From: Methylobacter luteus IMV-B-3098
GTDB taxonomy: Bacteria > Pseudomonadota > Gammaproteobacteria > Methylococcales > Methylomonadaceae
Reading direction: 5' to 3'
Length of the DNA: 64,000 nt
NCBI RefSeq assembly: GCF_000427625.1
Contig: NZ_KE386569.1
Location: 311,376 to 375,375, forward strand
A program made the translations under genes and the position numbers. This document shows positions 8,215 through 17,192 of this stretch, one piece after another (the first letter of the stretch is position 1; each line of letters opens with the position of its first letter). The notes beneath the pieces are model-generated. The model had not been told where the DNA came from and ran no database searches. It worked only from the letters and a program-made list of their open reading frames with translations.

Positions 8215-8595
8215 GGGTTTGCGAAATTGCTGTCGGGTAATGTGATTCCTTATGCCTTTTGGATACGTTTTAATCAGAAAAAGTTAAATGAAATCAAGCC
8301 GGTCGTTATTCATACTGAAGAAGACGATCATATGATTAAAATTTATTTGATTGGCGCGTGCATAGATAAGACAATCTATGCCCTACGGCCGGTTTTTAAA
8401 GAGTGTGTTTCAAAAAAGAAAAATATACTGATTGATTTGCAGGCTGTGCCGGTAATTGATGGGGCTTTTTTAGGACTTTGTCTGTTGCTTTACAAGCATT
8501 TGAATTGGAATGGATGCCAGTTAAATTTCCAAAATATTAATCGGCAAAATATCAGGATTTTTAAGTGGAACTCGGCCCAGTTTCTAATTCCATAA
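8215..8595 (+). pseudogene. Detached C-terminal part of the WecB/TagA-STAS gene
   Basis: A frame of 127 codons including the stop, continuing the host gene on the far side of the IS. Joined at TTA it reads 'RYFFDGLGFAKLLSGNVIPY' in frame with the upstream glycosyltransferase. The residues after that, 'IKIYLIGACIDKTIYALRP', 'KKKNILIDLQAVPVIDGAFL' and 'GLCLLLYKHLNWNGCQLNF', look like a STAS (anti-sigma-antagonist type) fold. The position normally carrying a phosphorylatable Ser in such domains reads 'VIDGAFLG', without Ser. An ATG-initiated frame from 8131 that begins inside the IS would include this part, but its first 28 residues are IS-derived. Nothing shows that this remnant is translated on its own. 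Confidence 0.7.
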
Positions 8596-8617
8596 CTTTT
8601 AACGCTATAAAAATATA

Positions 8618-10168
8618 ATGAATAAAGCGCTTGCCATTTGGAAATTTGACTACCGGTATCTGGCACTAATCGGATCCGGTCTATTATTATTGTTAATCGC
8701 ATTTGCCGGTGGGTTGGAAGAACTGGTTTCCCGGTGGGAAAAACAGGAAGAGTATAGCCATAGTTATATTCTTCCTTTTATTACGCTGTATTTTATCTGG
8801 CAGCGGAAGAACCTCATTCAACAATCTGCTTTTTCGCCTTCCTGGATGGGATTCGGTATTGTTCTGTTAGCGTTGGTCGTATTTTTGGTGGGCGAGATCA
8901 GCGCTCTTTATATCCTGATTCAGTATGCCTTTATAGCCGTATTGATGGGCATTGCCTTGGCCATTATGGGATGGCCGGCGCTCAAGCCGGTCATTGTGCC
9001 TATATTGCTGCTGATTTTTGCTATTCCGCTGCCGTATTTTCTTGAAGCCAGCCTTTCCGCCAACTTGCAGTTACTATCTTCAAAATTCGGCGTGTCTTTC
9101 ATTCGCTGGTGTCAGATTCCGGTTTATCTGGAAGGCAACATTATTGATCTAGGCAGTTATAAATTGCAGGTAGTCGAGGCTTGCAGCGGATTGCGCTATC
9201 TTTTTCCGCTGATGAGTTTGGGCTTTATTTGCGCCTATATGTATAACACGGTGTTTTGGAAGCGCGCTTTGGTGTTTTTGTCGACCATTCCGATCACCTT
9301 GTTCATGAATAGCTTTCGCATAGCCATGATCGGTGTTTTGGTCGATAACTGGGGCTCAAGCATGGCGGAAGGCTTTCTGCATGATTTTGAAGGTTGGGTC
9401 GTTTTTATGGCCTGCCTGGGTGTTTTAGTGGCAGAAATGCTTTTGCTGTCCAGGCTTGGTACGGATCGTCGGCCTTTTGCCGAAGTTTTTGGTTTGACAG
9501 TTGATCAATCTGTTGACGATAGTGCAGGTGCTAAAGTCAGGCCGTTATCACGCCCTTTTATTGCGATTATTGCCAGCCTGGCCGTGGTTACTGTTACGGT
9601 ATTTTCAATCGATAAGCGGGCAGAGGTTTTCCCCGAGCGCAAAAACTTCCCGATATTTCCGATGCAATTGGCGGACTGGCAAGGGCAGCACAGCAGTATG
9701 GAAGATACTGTTATCAACAAACTGGGGTTATCGGATTATATTTTGGCCGATTTCAGACAGGTACAGGGAGCGCCGGTAAATCTATATGCGGCTTATTACG
9801 CTTCCCAGCGGAAAGGAATTTCTCCGCATTCGCCGCGCGTTTGTATTCCGGGCGGCGGCTGGCAGATCACTGATATTGAACGAAAAGATCTGGGGCTTCT
9901 GGCCGTCAATCGGATTGTGATTAAAAAAGGCGATATGACGCAGTTGGTTTACTACTGGTTTCAACAGAGAGGCCGGAAGTTGGCAAATGAGTATTTAATG
10001 AAATGGTACTTGTTTAAAGATGCACTGTTGTTAAACAGAACCGATGGGGCGCTGGTGCGCCTGACTACAATGGTTAATCCCGGTGAAAGCCTTGATCTTG
10101 CTGATCAACGTTTACAGGTTTTTGCTCAAGAAGTTTTACCGGTTTTGCCACAATATATTCCTGATTAG
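8618..10168 (+). CDS. xrtD: Exosortase fused to EpsI domain (XrtD/VPLPA-CTERM type architecture)
   Basis: A 516-residue fusion. Residues 1-290 form the eight-helix exosortase transpeptidase with the catalytic triad visible: Cys189 in 'VVEACSGLRYL', Arg234 in 'MNSFRIAMIGV' and His255 in 'EGFLHDFEGW'. Exosortases cut the C-terminal sorting tripartite tail of PEP-CTERM-class exoproteins at the inner membrane. Residues from about 310 form the EpsI (DUF3485) domain: 'FPMQLADWQGQ', 'NLYAAYYASQ', 'HSPRVCIPGGGWQI'. A fused exosortase-EpsI of this length is the architecture of the VPLPA-CTERM-specific class, so the symbol is given with moderate confidence; XrtA is the alternative. It sits between polysaccharide genes and a PrsT-like gene, as usual for such loci. 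No sorting substrate is encoded in the window. Confidence 0.85.
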   Translation: MNKALAIWKFDYRYLALIGSGLLLLLIAFAGGLEELVSRWEKQEEYSHSYILPFITLYFIWQRKNLIQQSAFSPSWMGFGIVLLALVVFLVGEISALYILIQYAFIAVLMGIALAIMGWPALKPVIVPILLLIFAIPLPYFLEASLSANLQLLSSKFGVSFIRWCQIPVYLEGNIIDLGSYKLQVVEACSGLRYLFPLMSLGFICAYMYNTVFWKRALVFLSTIPITLFMNSFRIAMIGVLVDNWGSSMAEGFLHDFEGWVVFMACLGVLVAEMLLLSRLGTDRRPFAEVFGLTVDQSVDDSAGAKVRPLSRPFIAIIASLAVVTVTVFSIDKRAEVFPERKNFPIFPMQLADWQGQHSSMEDTVINKLGLSDYILADFRQVQGAPVNLYAAYYASQRKGISPHSPRVCIPGGGWQITDIERKDLGLLAVNRIVIKKGDMTQLVYYWFQQRGRKLANEYLMKWYLFKDALLLNRTDGALVRLTTMVNPGESLDLADQRLQVFAQEVLPVLPQYIPD

Positions 10169-10185
10169 CTGATGCTACGCAACTG

Positions 10186-10340
10186 TAGGGTCGAATTCGC
10201 CCGGAGTGCCTGCTGTCGGCATTCGGCCCGAGGCAATTCGGGAATCGGCATGAAAAGGTGCGAATATCCCTCTGGGACATAAATAAATTCGCACTTACGC
10301 GCCTATCCGTACAGCCCATGCGTAACATCAGTGAGTAAAT
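10186..10340. repeat. Compound palindromic repeat upstream of prsT
   Basis: Contains GTGCGAAT (10258-10265) paired with ATTCGCAC (10287-10294). It then has ATTCGCACTTACG, which recurs at 12954-12966, and CGTAACATCAGTGA (10321-10334), which recurs at 23191-23204. The segment fills most of the 198-bp gap between the exosortase and PrsT genes. It may act as a transcript-end or mRNA-stability element, but it has no T-run. Confidence 0.6.
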
Positions 10341-10366
10341 TGTAAATTTTTTAAAGAGAAGGATAA

Positions 10367-12769
10367 GTGATGCAATTAGTTAGAACTCTGTTATTGACAG
10401 GAATGGCCTTGAGTTTTCAGGCTTGTGGCGACGCGACCGAAAAAGCGCAGCATTATTTGGACAGCGGCAAGGAATTTTATGGCCAGGGAAATTATGACAA
10501 GGCCAAAGTTGAGTTTAAAAATGCCTTGCAAATTAACAATAATCTCTCGGATGCCTACTTTCATCTGGCGTTAATGGATGAAAAAAAACAGAACTGGAAA
10601 GGGATGTTTGAGAATTTATCGCAAGTGGTCAAGTTGACGCCCGATCATGTCGAAGGCCATAGAAAGTTGGGGCAGTTGTTATTATTGTCCGGTCAAACCG
10701 ATAAGGCAGCGGCTGAAGCTGAAGCAATTCTTAAGTTAAATCCTGACAATGCCGACGCTCATGTTTTGAAAGGAACTATTTTATTGCGGCAAGGCAACCA
10801 AAAGGCGGCTTTGGACGAAGCGGACAAAGCACTGGCTCTGGCATCGGGCCATATCGATGCCGTCAATTTAAAAGCTGTCATATACTTGGAAAGCCAGGAT
10901 TTTACTCAGGCGCTGGCTATTGTGGAGAACGCGCTTAAAGCAAATGCCAATGATTTGACGCTCAATTTGCTGAAGTTGCAGATTGATATGAAAACCAATA
11001 AGCCGGAGGCGGTGGTAGCGGATTATCAGGCCCTGATTAAGAGTTATCCCGATAATCTGGATTTCCAGTATGCCCTGGCAAAATATCATGACGAGACTGG
11101 AAAAGATGCCGATGCAAAGTCGGTTTTGCAAAAAGTGATTGATGAACATCCCGATGATTTGAAATCAAAACTGGTTTTTGTGGATTTCTTGAGCACTAAA
11201 TCGCCTGCTGAAGCGGTAACAGTATTACAGGGCTATATCGCACAACGGCCCGACACTGCCGGGTATTATCTGCCGCTTGCGAAATTGCTGATCAGCCAGA
11301 ATAAATGGGGGGAAGCAAAGGAATCGCTTAACTGGCTGGTCAATAACAAGCCTGAAGATAAGGAAGGTTTGGCGGCTAAGGTGTTGCTGGCAAAAATAGC
11401 CGTTAATGACAAGGACAATGATGCGGCGCTGAAGTTGGTTGATGAGGTGCTTTCGCTCAATGCAGGGAATTATGATGCCTTGGTGCTGCGGGCTAAAATC
11501 AGGCTGCTTAATGGTCTGACCGACCAGGCCGTTTCCGATTTGCGCGGCGTATTGCGCGATTATCCGAAATCCGATGAAGCCATGGTCCTACTGGCTCATG
11601 CTTATGCCAAGCAAGACGCTCATGCGCTTGCTGATGAGCACTTCCGTAAAGCACTCGACTTGAATCCCGGCAATTTTGATGCGGTCATGCCTGTGGTATC
11701 GCAAATGATCAAAAGCAAAGACATTGCGAGGGCTGATGAAGTTTTGCAGAAAGCACTGGCAGTAAAGCCGGATCATGCGGGCGCTTTACAAGCCTTGGCT
11801 CAAGTCAGATTGTTAAAGAAGGATTGGTCGGGAACCCAGGAAGTTGCTGATACGATTTCAACGAAGCCAAAGGGCGATGGTTTTTCCAAGTATCTGAGCG
11901 GCAAGGTTTCGGAAGGGCAAGGGCTATATAAAGATGCGGTTGCCAAGTATAAAGATGCGCTGGCTGTTTCTCCAGGATTGTCCGATGCTTTGGTGGGGTT
12001 GATGCGCAGTTATGAGGCATTAAAACAGCGGAAAGACATGTTTGCGTATCTGGACGAGTTTATCAAGGCAAATCCGGAAAATACTTATCCATTGATTTTA
12101 AAAAGTCAATTGTATGTGCTTGATAAGCGCCCGGATGAGGCAATTAAAGTGTTGTCGGGATCGATTGAGAAATGGCCCAAGGTAGCTTCATTCTATGAAG
12201 CCATGGCGAATATTCATGCTGCAAATCAAGAGCGTGAGAAAGCTATTTTAGTAAGCCAAAAAGGACTGGAAAATGATCCTGACAATATCAGCTTAAGAAT
12301 GATGCTGGCTGCTATTTATGAAAAAAGCAAGGACTATGATAAGGCCCTGGAAAATTACGAAGCGTTGATTTCCAAGCATCCGAATGTTGATGTTGCCGTG
12401 AACAATCTGGTTTCATTGCTGCTTGATCATTATAAAACCAAGGAAAATATTGATCGTGCCGTAAAACTGGCTGCGCGTTTTGAAAAGTCCGAACAACCTT
12501 ATTTTTATGATACTTATGGATGGGCGCTCTTAAATAGTGACCGCAATGACGAGGCGCTAAAGGTGTTTAAGGATGTGGTTGCCAAAATGCCTGAGGTTGC
12601 TGTTTTCAAATATCACTTAGGTCTTGCTTATCACAAGAAAAACAACAATTCTGCCGCTATTGCCGAACTGGAACAAGCGCTGGCAATAGGCGATAAAAAA
12701 GGGAATTTTATTGAGAAAGAGGCTGTAGAGAATTTGTTGAAAGAAATTAAAGCCGAAAAGCCGGTATGA
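10367..12769 (+). CDS. prsT: PrsT-like TPR-repeat lipoprotein (PEP-CTERM system)
   Basis: An 800-residue protein with a lipoprotein signal (hydrophobic 'LLLTGMALSFQAC', lipobox Cys at residue 20). It consists of some twenty tetratricopeptide repeats from 'AQHYLDSGKEFYGQGNYDKA' to the C-terminus; recurring 'LNPDNADAHVLKG' and 'NPGNFDAV' motifs mark repeat ends. This matches the PEP-CTERM system TPR lipoprotein PrsT found beside exosortase genes. Its family role is thought to be a scaffold at the membrane or periplasm for the exopolysaccharide/exosortase system, though the biochemistry is unproven. The ATG follows a good GAGAAGGA ribosome binding site. It is a little shorter than the roughly 900-residue family members I know. 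Confidence 0.85.
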   Translation: MMQLVRTLLLTGMALSFQACGDATEKAQHYLDSGKEFYGQGNYDKAKVEFKNALQINNNLSDAYFHLALMDEKKQNWKGMFENLSQVVKLTPDHVEGHRKLGQLLLLSGQTDKAAAEAEAILKLNPDNADAHVLKGTILLRQGNQKAALDEADKALALASGHIDAVNLKAVIYLESQDFTQALAIVENALKANANDLTLNLLKLQIDMKTNKPEAVVADYQALIKSYPDNLDFQYALAKYHDETGKDADAKSVLQKVIDEHPDDLKSKLVFVDFLSTKSPAEAVTVLQGYIAQRPDTAGYYLPLAKLLISQNKWGEAKESLNWLVNNKPEDKEGLAAKVLLAKIAVNDKDNDAALKLVDEVLSLNAGNYDALVLRAKIRLLNGLTDQAVSDLRGVLRDYPKSDEAMVLLAHAYAKQDAHALADEHFRKALDLNPGNFDAVMPVVSQMIKSKDIARADEVLQKALAVKPDHAGALQALAQVRLLKKDWSGTQEVADTISTKPKGDGFSKYLSGKVSEGQGLYKDAVAKYKDALAVSPGLSDALVGLMRSYEALKQRKDMFAYLDEFIKANPENTYPLILKSQLYVLDKRPDEAIKVLSGSIEKWPKVASFYEAMANIHAANQEREKAILVSQKGLENDPDNISLRMMLAAIYEKSKDYDKALENYEALISKHPNVDVAVNNLVSLLLDHYKTKENIDRAVKLAARFEKSEQPYFYDTYGWALLNSDRNDEALKVFKDVVAKMPEVAVFKYHLGLAYHKKNNNSAAIAELEQALAIGDKKGNFIEKEAVENLLKEIKAEKPV

Positions 12770-12880
12770 TGTAGCTGAAAATACGCTATTGTTGTTTATT
12801 AACAGTTGTTTACGCATCAGTTGAATTGAAGCGGATTTCAAAACCCTCCGCTAGCATGATGTATCTGAATCGGGTTCCAA

Positions 12881-12914
12881 GTGCCCCGGGTCGAATGAAT
12901 TCGACCCGGGGCAC
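12881..12914. repeat. 34-bp perfect palindrome, 16-bp arms
   Basis: Arms GTGCCCCGGGTCGAAT and ATTCGACCCGGGGCAC flank a 2-bp GA centre, with no mismatch. The core GTCGAAT-GA-ATTCGAC is shared with 27146-27163. The stem is very GC-rich and could stop transcription or protect the prsT mRNA end, but no T-tract follows. Confidence 0.85.
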
Positions 12915-12944
12915 TTGTATAGCGGCGGTATGGCTCTTGGTGAA

Positions 12945-12966
12945 TGCGAATTCATTCGCACTTACG
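12945..12966. repeat. Palindrome TGCGAAT-TC-ATTCGCA plus shared tail
   Basis: TGCGAAT (12945-12951) and ATTCGCA (12954-12960) are separated by TC, followed by CTTACG. The 13-mer ATTCGCACTTACG is also found at 10287-10299. It belongs to the same repeat family as 6545-6610. Confidence 0.6.
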
Positions 12967-13215
12967 TGAACTTTGCTGGCTTTCGGCAGGGGCAGCTCAA
13001 AAGGTGTACCGCCGCCATTTTGATGTTCCTGCCGACAGCCTTTACTTTTCATGGATCAATGGAACCAGGTGGTAAAATCTTCGCTCATAAAGAGAAAGCA
13101 GTTAGATTGTTCATGAATGATTCCCATTGGGTTTGCTAGAAGAAAAACAAAATATGCGAAAAGATGGGCGCTCGCATGAGTCTTTTTTATACAAACTCAA
13201 TATTTTTAAAGTTTT

Positions 13216-14454
13216 ATGTCCAAATTCACCAACTGGAAATCCTGGTCGGGAAAAATCAGCAATCCATTTTCAAATACCTCCGCCTATATTGACAAGATCA
13301 TCAAACCTCAAGTCGATAAGGCTGCGGAAGATAAAATAAAAGCCATCCACGAACGTTTGCCGGTGCCTGTATTCTGGCTATTGGGTAAGACGCAGAGCGG
13401 CAAAAGCTCAATCATCAGGACATTGACCGGCTCATCCGCTGCGGAGATCGGCAATGGCTTCAAACCGTGCACGCGCACGGCCATGCTGTTCGACTTCCCC
13501 GATGCCGAAACGGCGTTTCTGCGTTTTCTCGATACCCGAGGACTGTCCGAGAAGGGCTATGATGCCAGCGAAGATATGAAATGGTGCGAACAGCAGGCAC
13601 ATCTTGTGATCGTCGTGATCAAGGCCATGGATCACCAGCAGGAATCGGTTCTTTCGGCACTAAAGCAAGTTCATGAAGCGCATCCGAAATGGCCGATCAT
13701 CGTAGCTCAGACGGCTTTGCATGAGGGCTATCCCGGCCGAGCCATGGCGCATATCCAGCCTTATCCGTTTGCCGATGGCCGAATAAGTGAATCGGTGCCC
13801 GCAGATTTGCGTTGTTCGCTGTTAAAGCAGCGCGAGTATTTTGCCGGCATTGCCGCCACATTTGTGCCGCTTGACTTCACTTTGCCGGAAGATGACTATG
13901 CGCCGGCGGATTATGGCCTGGATGCCTTATGGGATGCCATAGAGCTGGTTTTGCCATTGGGTCTTCGGGCCATGTTGGAAGGCCATATCGGTGCTATCAA
14001 TGATGTTTACTGGCAGGCCGCGCACCCGCATATCATCGGCTATGCGATTTCAGCCGGGCTGGCCGCCGCGATTCCGGTGCCGGCAGCCAGTCTGGGCACC
14101 GTGGTTGCGATTCAGAGTAAATTATTTCATAGCATTGCCCATGTATATGGCTTGCCATTGACCAAACAGAGTATCAGGGAAATCATCAGCGCCGTCGGCA
14201 TGGGCGTGTTGGCAGGCATGGGAGGCCGCGAACTGCTCAAACTGATTCCGGCTTATGGACAGACAGTTGCGTTGAGTGTCGCCGGTGTTTATACGGCAGC
14301 TGTCACCTATGCCTTAGGTAAAACGCTGTGCTTCTATTTCAGTAAAACCCAGCAAGGGAAGGCATTGCAGGCGGATAAGTTGCGTGAAGTGTTCAATGCG
14401 GAATTCGCCCGCGGCGGGGAACTGCTACGTAATTCCATAAAGAAACAGGTTTAA
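13216..14454 (+). CDS. P-loop GTPase with C-terminal DUF697 membrane domain (YcjF-like)
   Basis: A 412-residue protein. The GTPase domain shows the P-loop 'GKTQSGKSS' (residues 57-65) and the G3 switch 'DTRG' (106-109); the G4 position reads 'VAQTALHE' rather than the canonical NKxD, so base specificity may differ. The C-terminal half ('IGYAISAGLAAAIPVPAAS' and the following glycine-rich hydrophobic stretch) resembles DUF697, found in YcjF-type membrane-associated GTPases. The stop codon overlaps the next GTPase gene (TAATGATG), so the two are coupled and may work as a pair at the inner membrane. The cellular role of the family is not established. Confidence 0.8.
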   Translation: MSKFTNWKSWSGKISNPFSNTSAYIDKIIKPQVDKAAEDKIKAIHERLPVPVFWLLGKTQSGKSSIIRTLTGSSAAEIGNGFKPCTRTAMLFDFPDAETAFLRFLDTRGLSEKGYDASEDMKWCEQQAHLVIVVIKAMDHQQESVLSALKQVHEAHPKWPIIVAQTALHEGYPGRAMAHIQPYPFADGRISESVPADLRCSLLKQREYFAGIAATFVPLDFTLPEDDYAPADYGLDALWDAIELVLPLGLRAMLEGHIGAINDVYWQAAHPHIIGYAISAGLAAAIPVPAASLGTVVAIQSKLFHSIAHVYGLPLTKQSIREIISAVGMGVLAGMGGRELLKLIPAYGQTVALSVAGVYTAAVTYALGKTLCFYFSKTQQGKALQADKLREVFNAEFARGGELLRNSIKKQV

Positions 14455-15923
14455 TGATGCGCCTTCCTTCAAGCTGGCCTTGGGCTATTGTATTCCTGCT
14501 GCTGGTTCTGCCATGGCTTGCCCTGGTCGCATTGGGCGTTTTCTGGCTGTGGCAAAACCATTATCTGGTCACGGGGCTCGTAATACTGGCTTCGTTCTAC
14601 GGCGCGGCCACGCTTTTGAATCACTGGTTGAAACATCGGCAAATAGAACCCTTCCAGTTGCCGGACGTGCAGGCCGATGAGCGCTGGTCGCCTGCCGCCC
14701 AAGATATTTGGGGCGAACTGGATAAGCTGATAGAAGAGCTCAATCCGGCCGATTACCCGCTGACCGACAGCGCGCGTTTGCTGCAGCTGGTGCAGCAGGT
14801 TAATCGCAAAGTGGCGCGTCATTTTCGGCCCAGAGCGGGTAAAGCCGAACTCGATATCCCGTTGCGCAATATCCTGTTCATTACCGAGCAAGTCAGTCGC
14901 GATATGCGGCAATTACTGGATGAGAAAGTCCCTTTCAGTCATTTGCTGACCATCGATGAAGGTCTGAAACTTTGGAAATGGAAGCAAAGACTGGAAAAAG
15001 GGCACTTCATCTACCGCATGGGCAGGATGCTGCTCAGTCCAACCACTGCGATACCGGCCGAACTCTCCGGTTTCTTTCAGGGCAAAGTGGCGCAATATCC
15101 GCGCGGGCTGCTGGAGCAGTGGCTACTGCGAACGCTAGTCAAGAAAACCGGCTACTACGCCATTGCCCTGTACAGCGGGCAATTAGCGCCGCCGGTGTTG
15201 GCCGAGCCGGAGCCGCAACCCGGATTGGCGCCGGAAATGAAACAGCCTTTGCGTATTCTGGTGGTCGGGCAGTTGAAAGCGGGGAAATCCAGCCTGATCA
15301 ATGCGATGCTCGGCGAACTGCGCGCCGCGGCACATGTCTTGCCGCTCACTGATGAATTGACCGTCTATAAGCTGAAGCAGGATGACAGCGGCGTAGTGCT
15401 AATCTTCGACAGCCCCGGTTATGGCGATGAAAGCCATTGGTTCGAAAAAGAGCCAGAGCGCGCCCTGGGCGGCTTTGATCTGGTGCTGCTGGTCTGTTCG
15501 GCGACACAGGCGGGGCGCGAGGCTGATGCCCAATTTCTGGCCGACTTGCGCAACTGGTTCGATCAACGCTTGCACCGAAGCATGCCGCCCGTTTTAGCCA
15601 TAGTCACGCACATCGATCAACTGCGCCCCCTGCGAGAATGGCAACCGCCCTATGACCTACAAACGCCGCAAAACGACAAAGCGCGCAATATTCGAGAGGC
15701 GCAGGAAACGGTTGCCGAAGCCTTGCGCATCCCTGTGTCTGATTGCATACCGGTCAGCCTGCAGACAGGCACCAACTATAACATTGACGCTATTTGGGCG
15801 GCTCTTGCCGATAAATGGCCTGAAAGCAAACGCGCTCAGTATTTGCGTTGTCTGCCCGAAGGCAGGAGCAAAGAAAAATTACGCTTGATATGGACGCAGA
15901 TGGCTAATTTAATAAGAATATAA
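14454..15923 (+). CDS. Membrane-anchored dynamin/YfjP-like GTPase
   Basis: A 489-residue protein with two N-terminal hydrophobic helices (residues about 8-33 and 38-56), a long helical linker and a C-terminal GTPase domain. GTPase motifs are P-loop 'VGQLKAGKSSLINAML' (Walker A 272-280), G3 'DSPGYGD' and G4 'THID'. The 'KAGKSSLINA' form is typical of YfjP/YeeP and dynamin-like bacterial GTPases. It starts at the ATG overlapping the stop of the preceding GTPase gene. Pairing of a DUF697 GTPase with a membrane GTPase recalls E. coli YcjX/YcjF-like stress systems, but that link is only by analogy. G+C is higher here than in the polysaccharide cluster. Confidence 0.8.
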   Translation: MMRLPSSWPWAIVFLLLVLPWLALVALGVFWLWQNHYLVTGLVILASFYGAATLLNHWLKHRQIEPFQLPDVQADERWSPAAQDIWGELDKLIEELNPADYPLTDSARLLQLVQQVNRKVARHFRPRAGKAELDIPLRNILFITEQVSRDMRQLLDEKVPFSHLLTIDEGLKLWKWKQRLEKGHFIYRMGRMLLSPTTAIPAELSGFFQGKVAQYPRGLLEQWLLRTLVKKTGYYAIALYSGQLAPPVLAEPEPQPGLAPEMKQPLRILVVGQLKAGKSSLINAMLGELRAAAHVLPLTDELTVYKLKQDDSGVVLIFDSPGYGDESHWFEKEPERALGGFDLVLLVCSATQAGREADAQFLADLRNWFDQRLHRSMPPVLAIVTHIDQLRPLREWQPPYDLQTPQNDKARNIREAQETVAEALRIPVSDCIPVSLQTGTNYNIDAIWAALADKWPESKRAQYLRCLPEGRSKEKLRLIWTQMANLIRI

Positions 15924-16059
15924 TAAGTTGAGTTTTGGCATAATAGAGATCCGCCGCTTTAATCCGGCAGTCGTGCGCTGCCCAGGCAGGGCGTAAGCGA
16001 GACATTGATCGCAACAGCAGAATGAGGCGGCTGATAAGGCTTCACAAGATTTAGCAGTA

Positions 16060-16995
16060 TTGAAAATAACAATAATGATAGAAAAATACGAAACACTGGT
16101 CATTTATCATGCCGATTGTCTTGATGGGTTAGGCGCCGCCTGGAGCGCCTTTTGCAAACTGGGCGAGCATGCCCGCTACATTCCCGCACGCCATGGCGAT
16201 GAGTTCCCTGCGTTTGAGCCGGGAACAACAATTTATATACTGGATTTCTCCTATTCGCCTGAACAATTACTTATGGCCGCGGAGCAGGCAGGCCAGATCA
16301 TCCTGATTGATCACCATATTACCGCCATGGAGCAATGCGAGGCTTTTTTTTACAAAAATTGCTCCGGAGAACTTTTCGCCTCGAAGCCCAGTGCAGTATT
16401 GTCCGCATCGGAAGCCAAGCCTCAGCCCTTGCCGGAAAACCTGTCCCTGCATTTTGATATGAAACGAAGCGGGTGCGTACTGGCCTGGCAATATTTTTTC
16501 CCGGAGCTTCAGCCGCCCACAATCCTGTTGCACATCGAAGACCGCGACCTCTGGCTGTTTAAGTTGGCTGGCACGCGCGAAATAACCAGCGCGCTTTATG
16601 AACGAATGCCGATGACGTTGCCTGAAATGGGCGCGATCGATCTGGGTGAACTTCTGGAAATAGGCAGAATATACATCGATTTCCAACAAAAAATAGTCAA
16701 AAGGCTCGCCAAGATTGCCCATCCGATCTCACTGAAGGGACAAAAAGGGCTGGCCGTTAACGCACCATCTTCTTTCTCTAGCGAGCTCGGGCACGTTTTG
16801 GCCGAGAAATCGGGGACATTCGGCCTGACTTACCAGTATGACGGCAGAAAGCAAAAGTGGCAGTTTTCACTGCGTTCTATCGGCGATTACGATGTCGGAC
16901 ATTTGGCGCAGGCTTTTGGCGGAGGCGGACATAAGAATGCCGCCGGTTTTGTATTGGACGATAATCCGTTTATCGCGGGAAAGGTTGTCGAATAG
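16060..16995 (+). CDS. DHH-family phosphoesterase
   Basis: A 311-residue protein of the DHH/DHHA1 superfamily (RecJ, nano-RNase, polyphosphatase and cyclic-dinucleotide hydrolases). Metal-binding motifs are 'YHADCLDGLGAA' (residues 16-27), 'ILDFS' (Asp62) and the DHH signature 'LIDHH' (Asp84-His85-His86). The DHHA1 substrate loop 'GGGGHKNAAGF' is at residues 287-297. Length and the 'CLDGLGAAW' form fit stand-alone oligonucleotide or phosphodiester hydrolases rather than RecJ. A second Met at 16075 is an alternative start. The substrate cannot be fixed from sequence. Confidence 0.85.
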   Translation: MKITIMIEKYETLVIYHADCLDGLGAAWSAFCKLGEHARYIPARHGDEFPAFEPGTTIYILDFSYSPEQLLMAAEQAGQIILIDHHITAMEQCEAFFYKNCSGELFASKPSAVLSASEAKPQPLPENLSLHFDMKRSGCVLAWQYFFPELQPPTILLHIEDRDLWLFKLAGTREITSALYERMPMTLPEMGAIDLGELLEIGRIYIDFQQKIVKRLAKIAHPISLKGQKGLAVNAPSSFSSELGHVLAEKSGTFGLTYQYDGRKQKWQFSLRSIGDYDVGHLAQAFGGGGHKNAAGFVLDDNPFIAGKVVE

Positions 16996-17192
16996 CGCTT
17001 ATGCATTTACTGCATTCATCACGTCCTGGTAATTCAGCAGCCTAAAGCACGAATTTGTCAGGGTACGCGATGCATACCCTACAGAGCTGTCTAATTAGCG
17101 TTCGGTGAACTTAAATCTGAACTATTTTTTCGCTGAAAATCAAGAACAGGAGGCTTTGCCATCCTAATTTATAAATTCGTTGGAGATTAAAA

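Larger units (their letters stand above)
12770..13215. other. Intergenic region with repeats, no gene recognised
   Basis: A 446-bp gap. It contains ACGCATCAGTTGAATTGA (12812-12829, identical at 23014-23031), a long perfect palindrome (12881-12914) and a second palindrome (12945-12960). Short frames across it are composed of repeat sequence and have no family resemblance. The start of the GTPase gene at 13216 has only a weak leader (AAAG). Confidence 0.6.
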
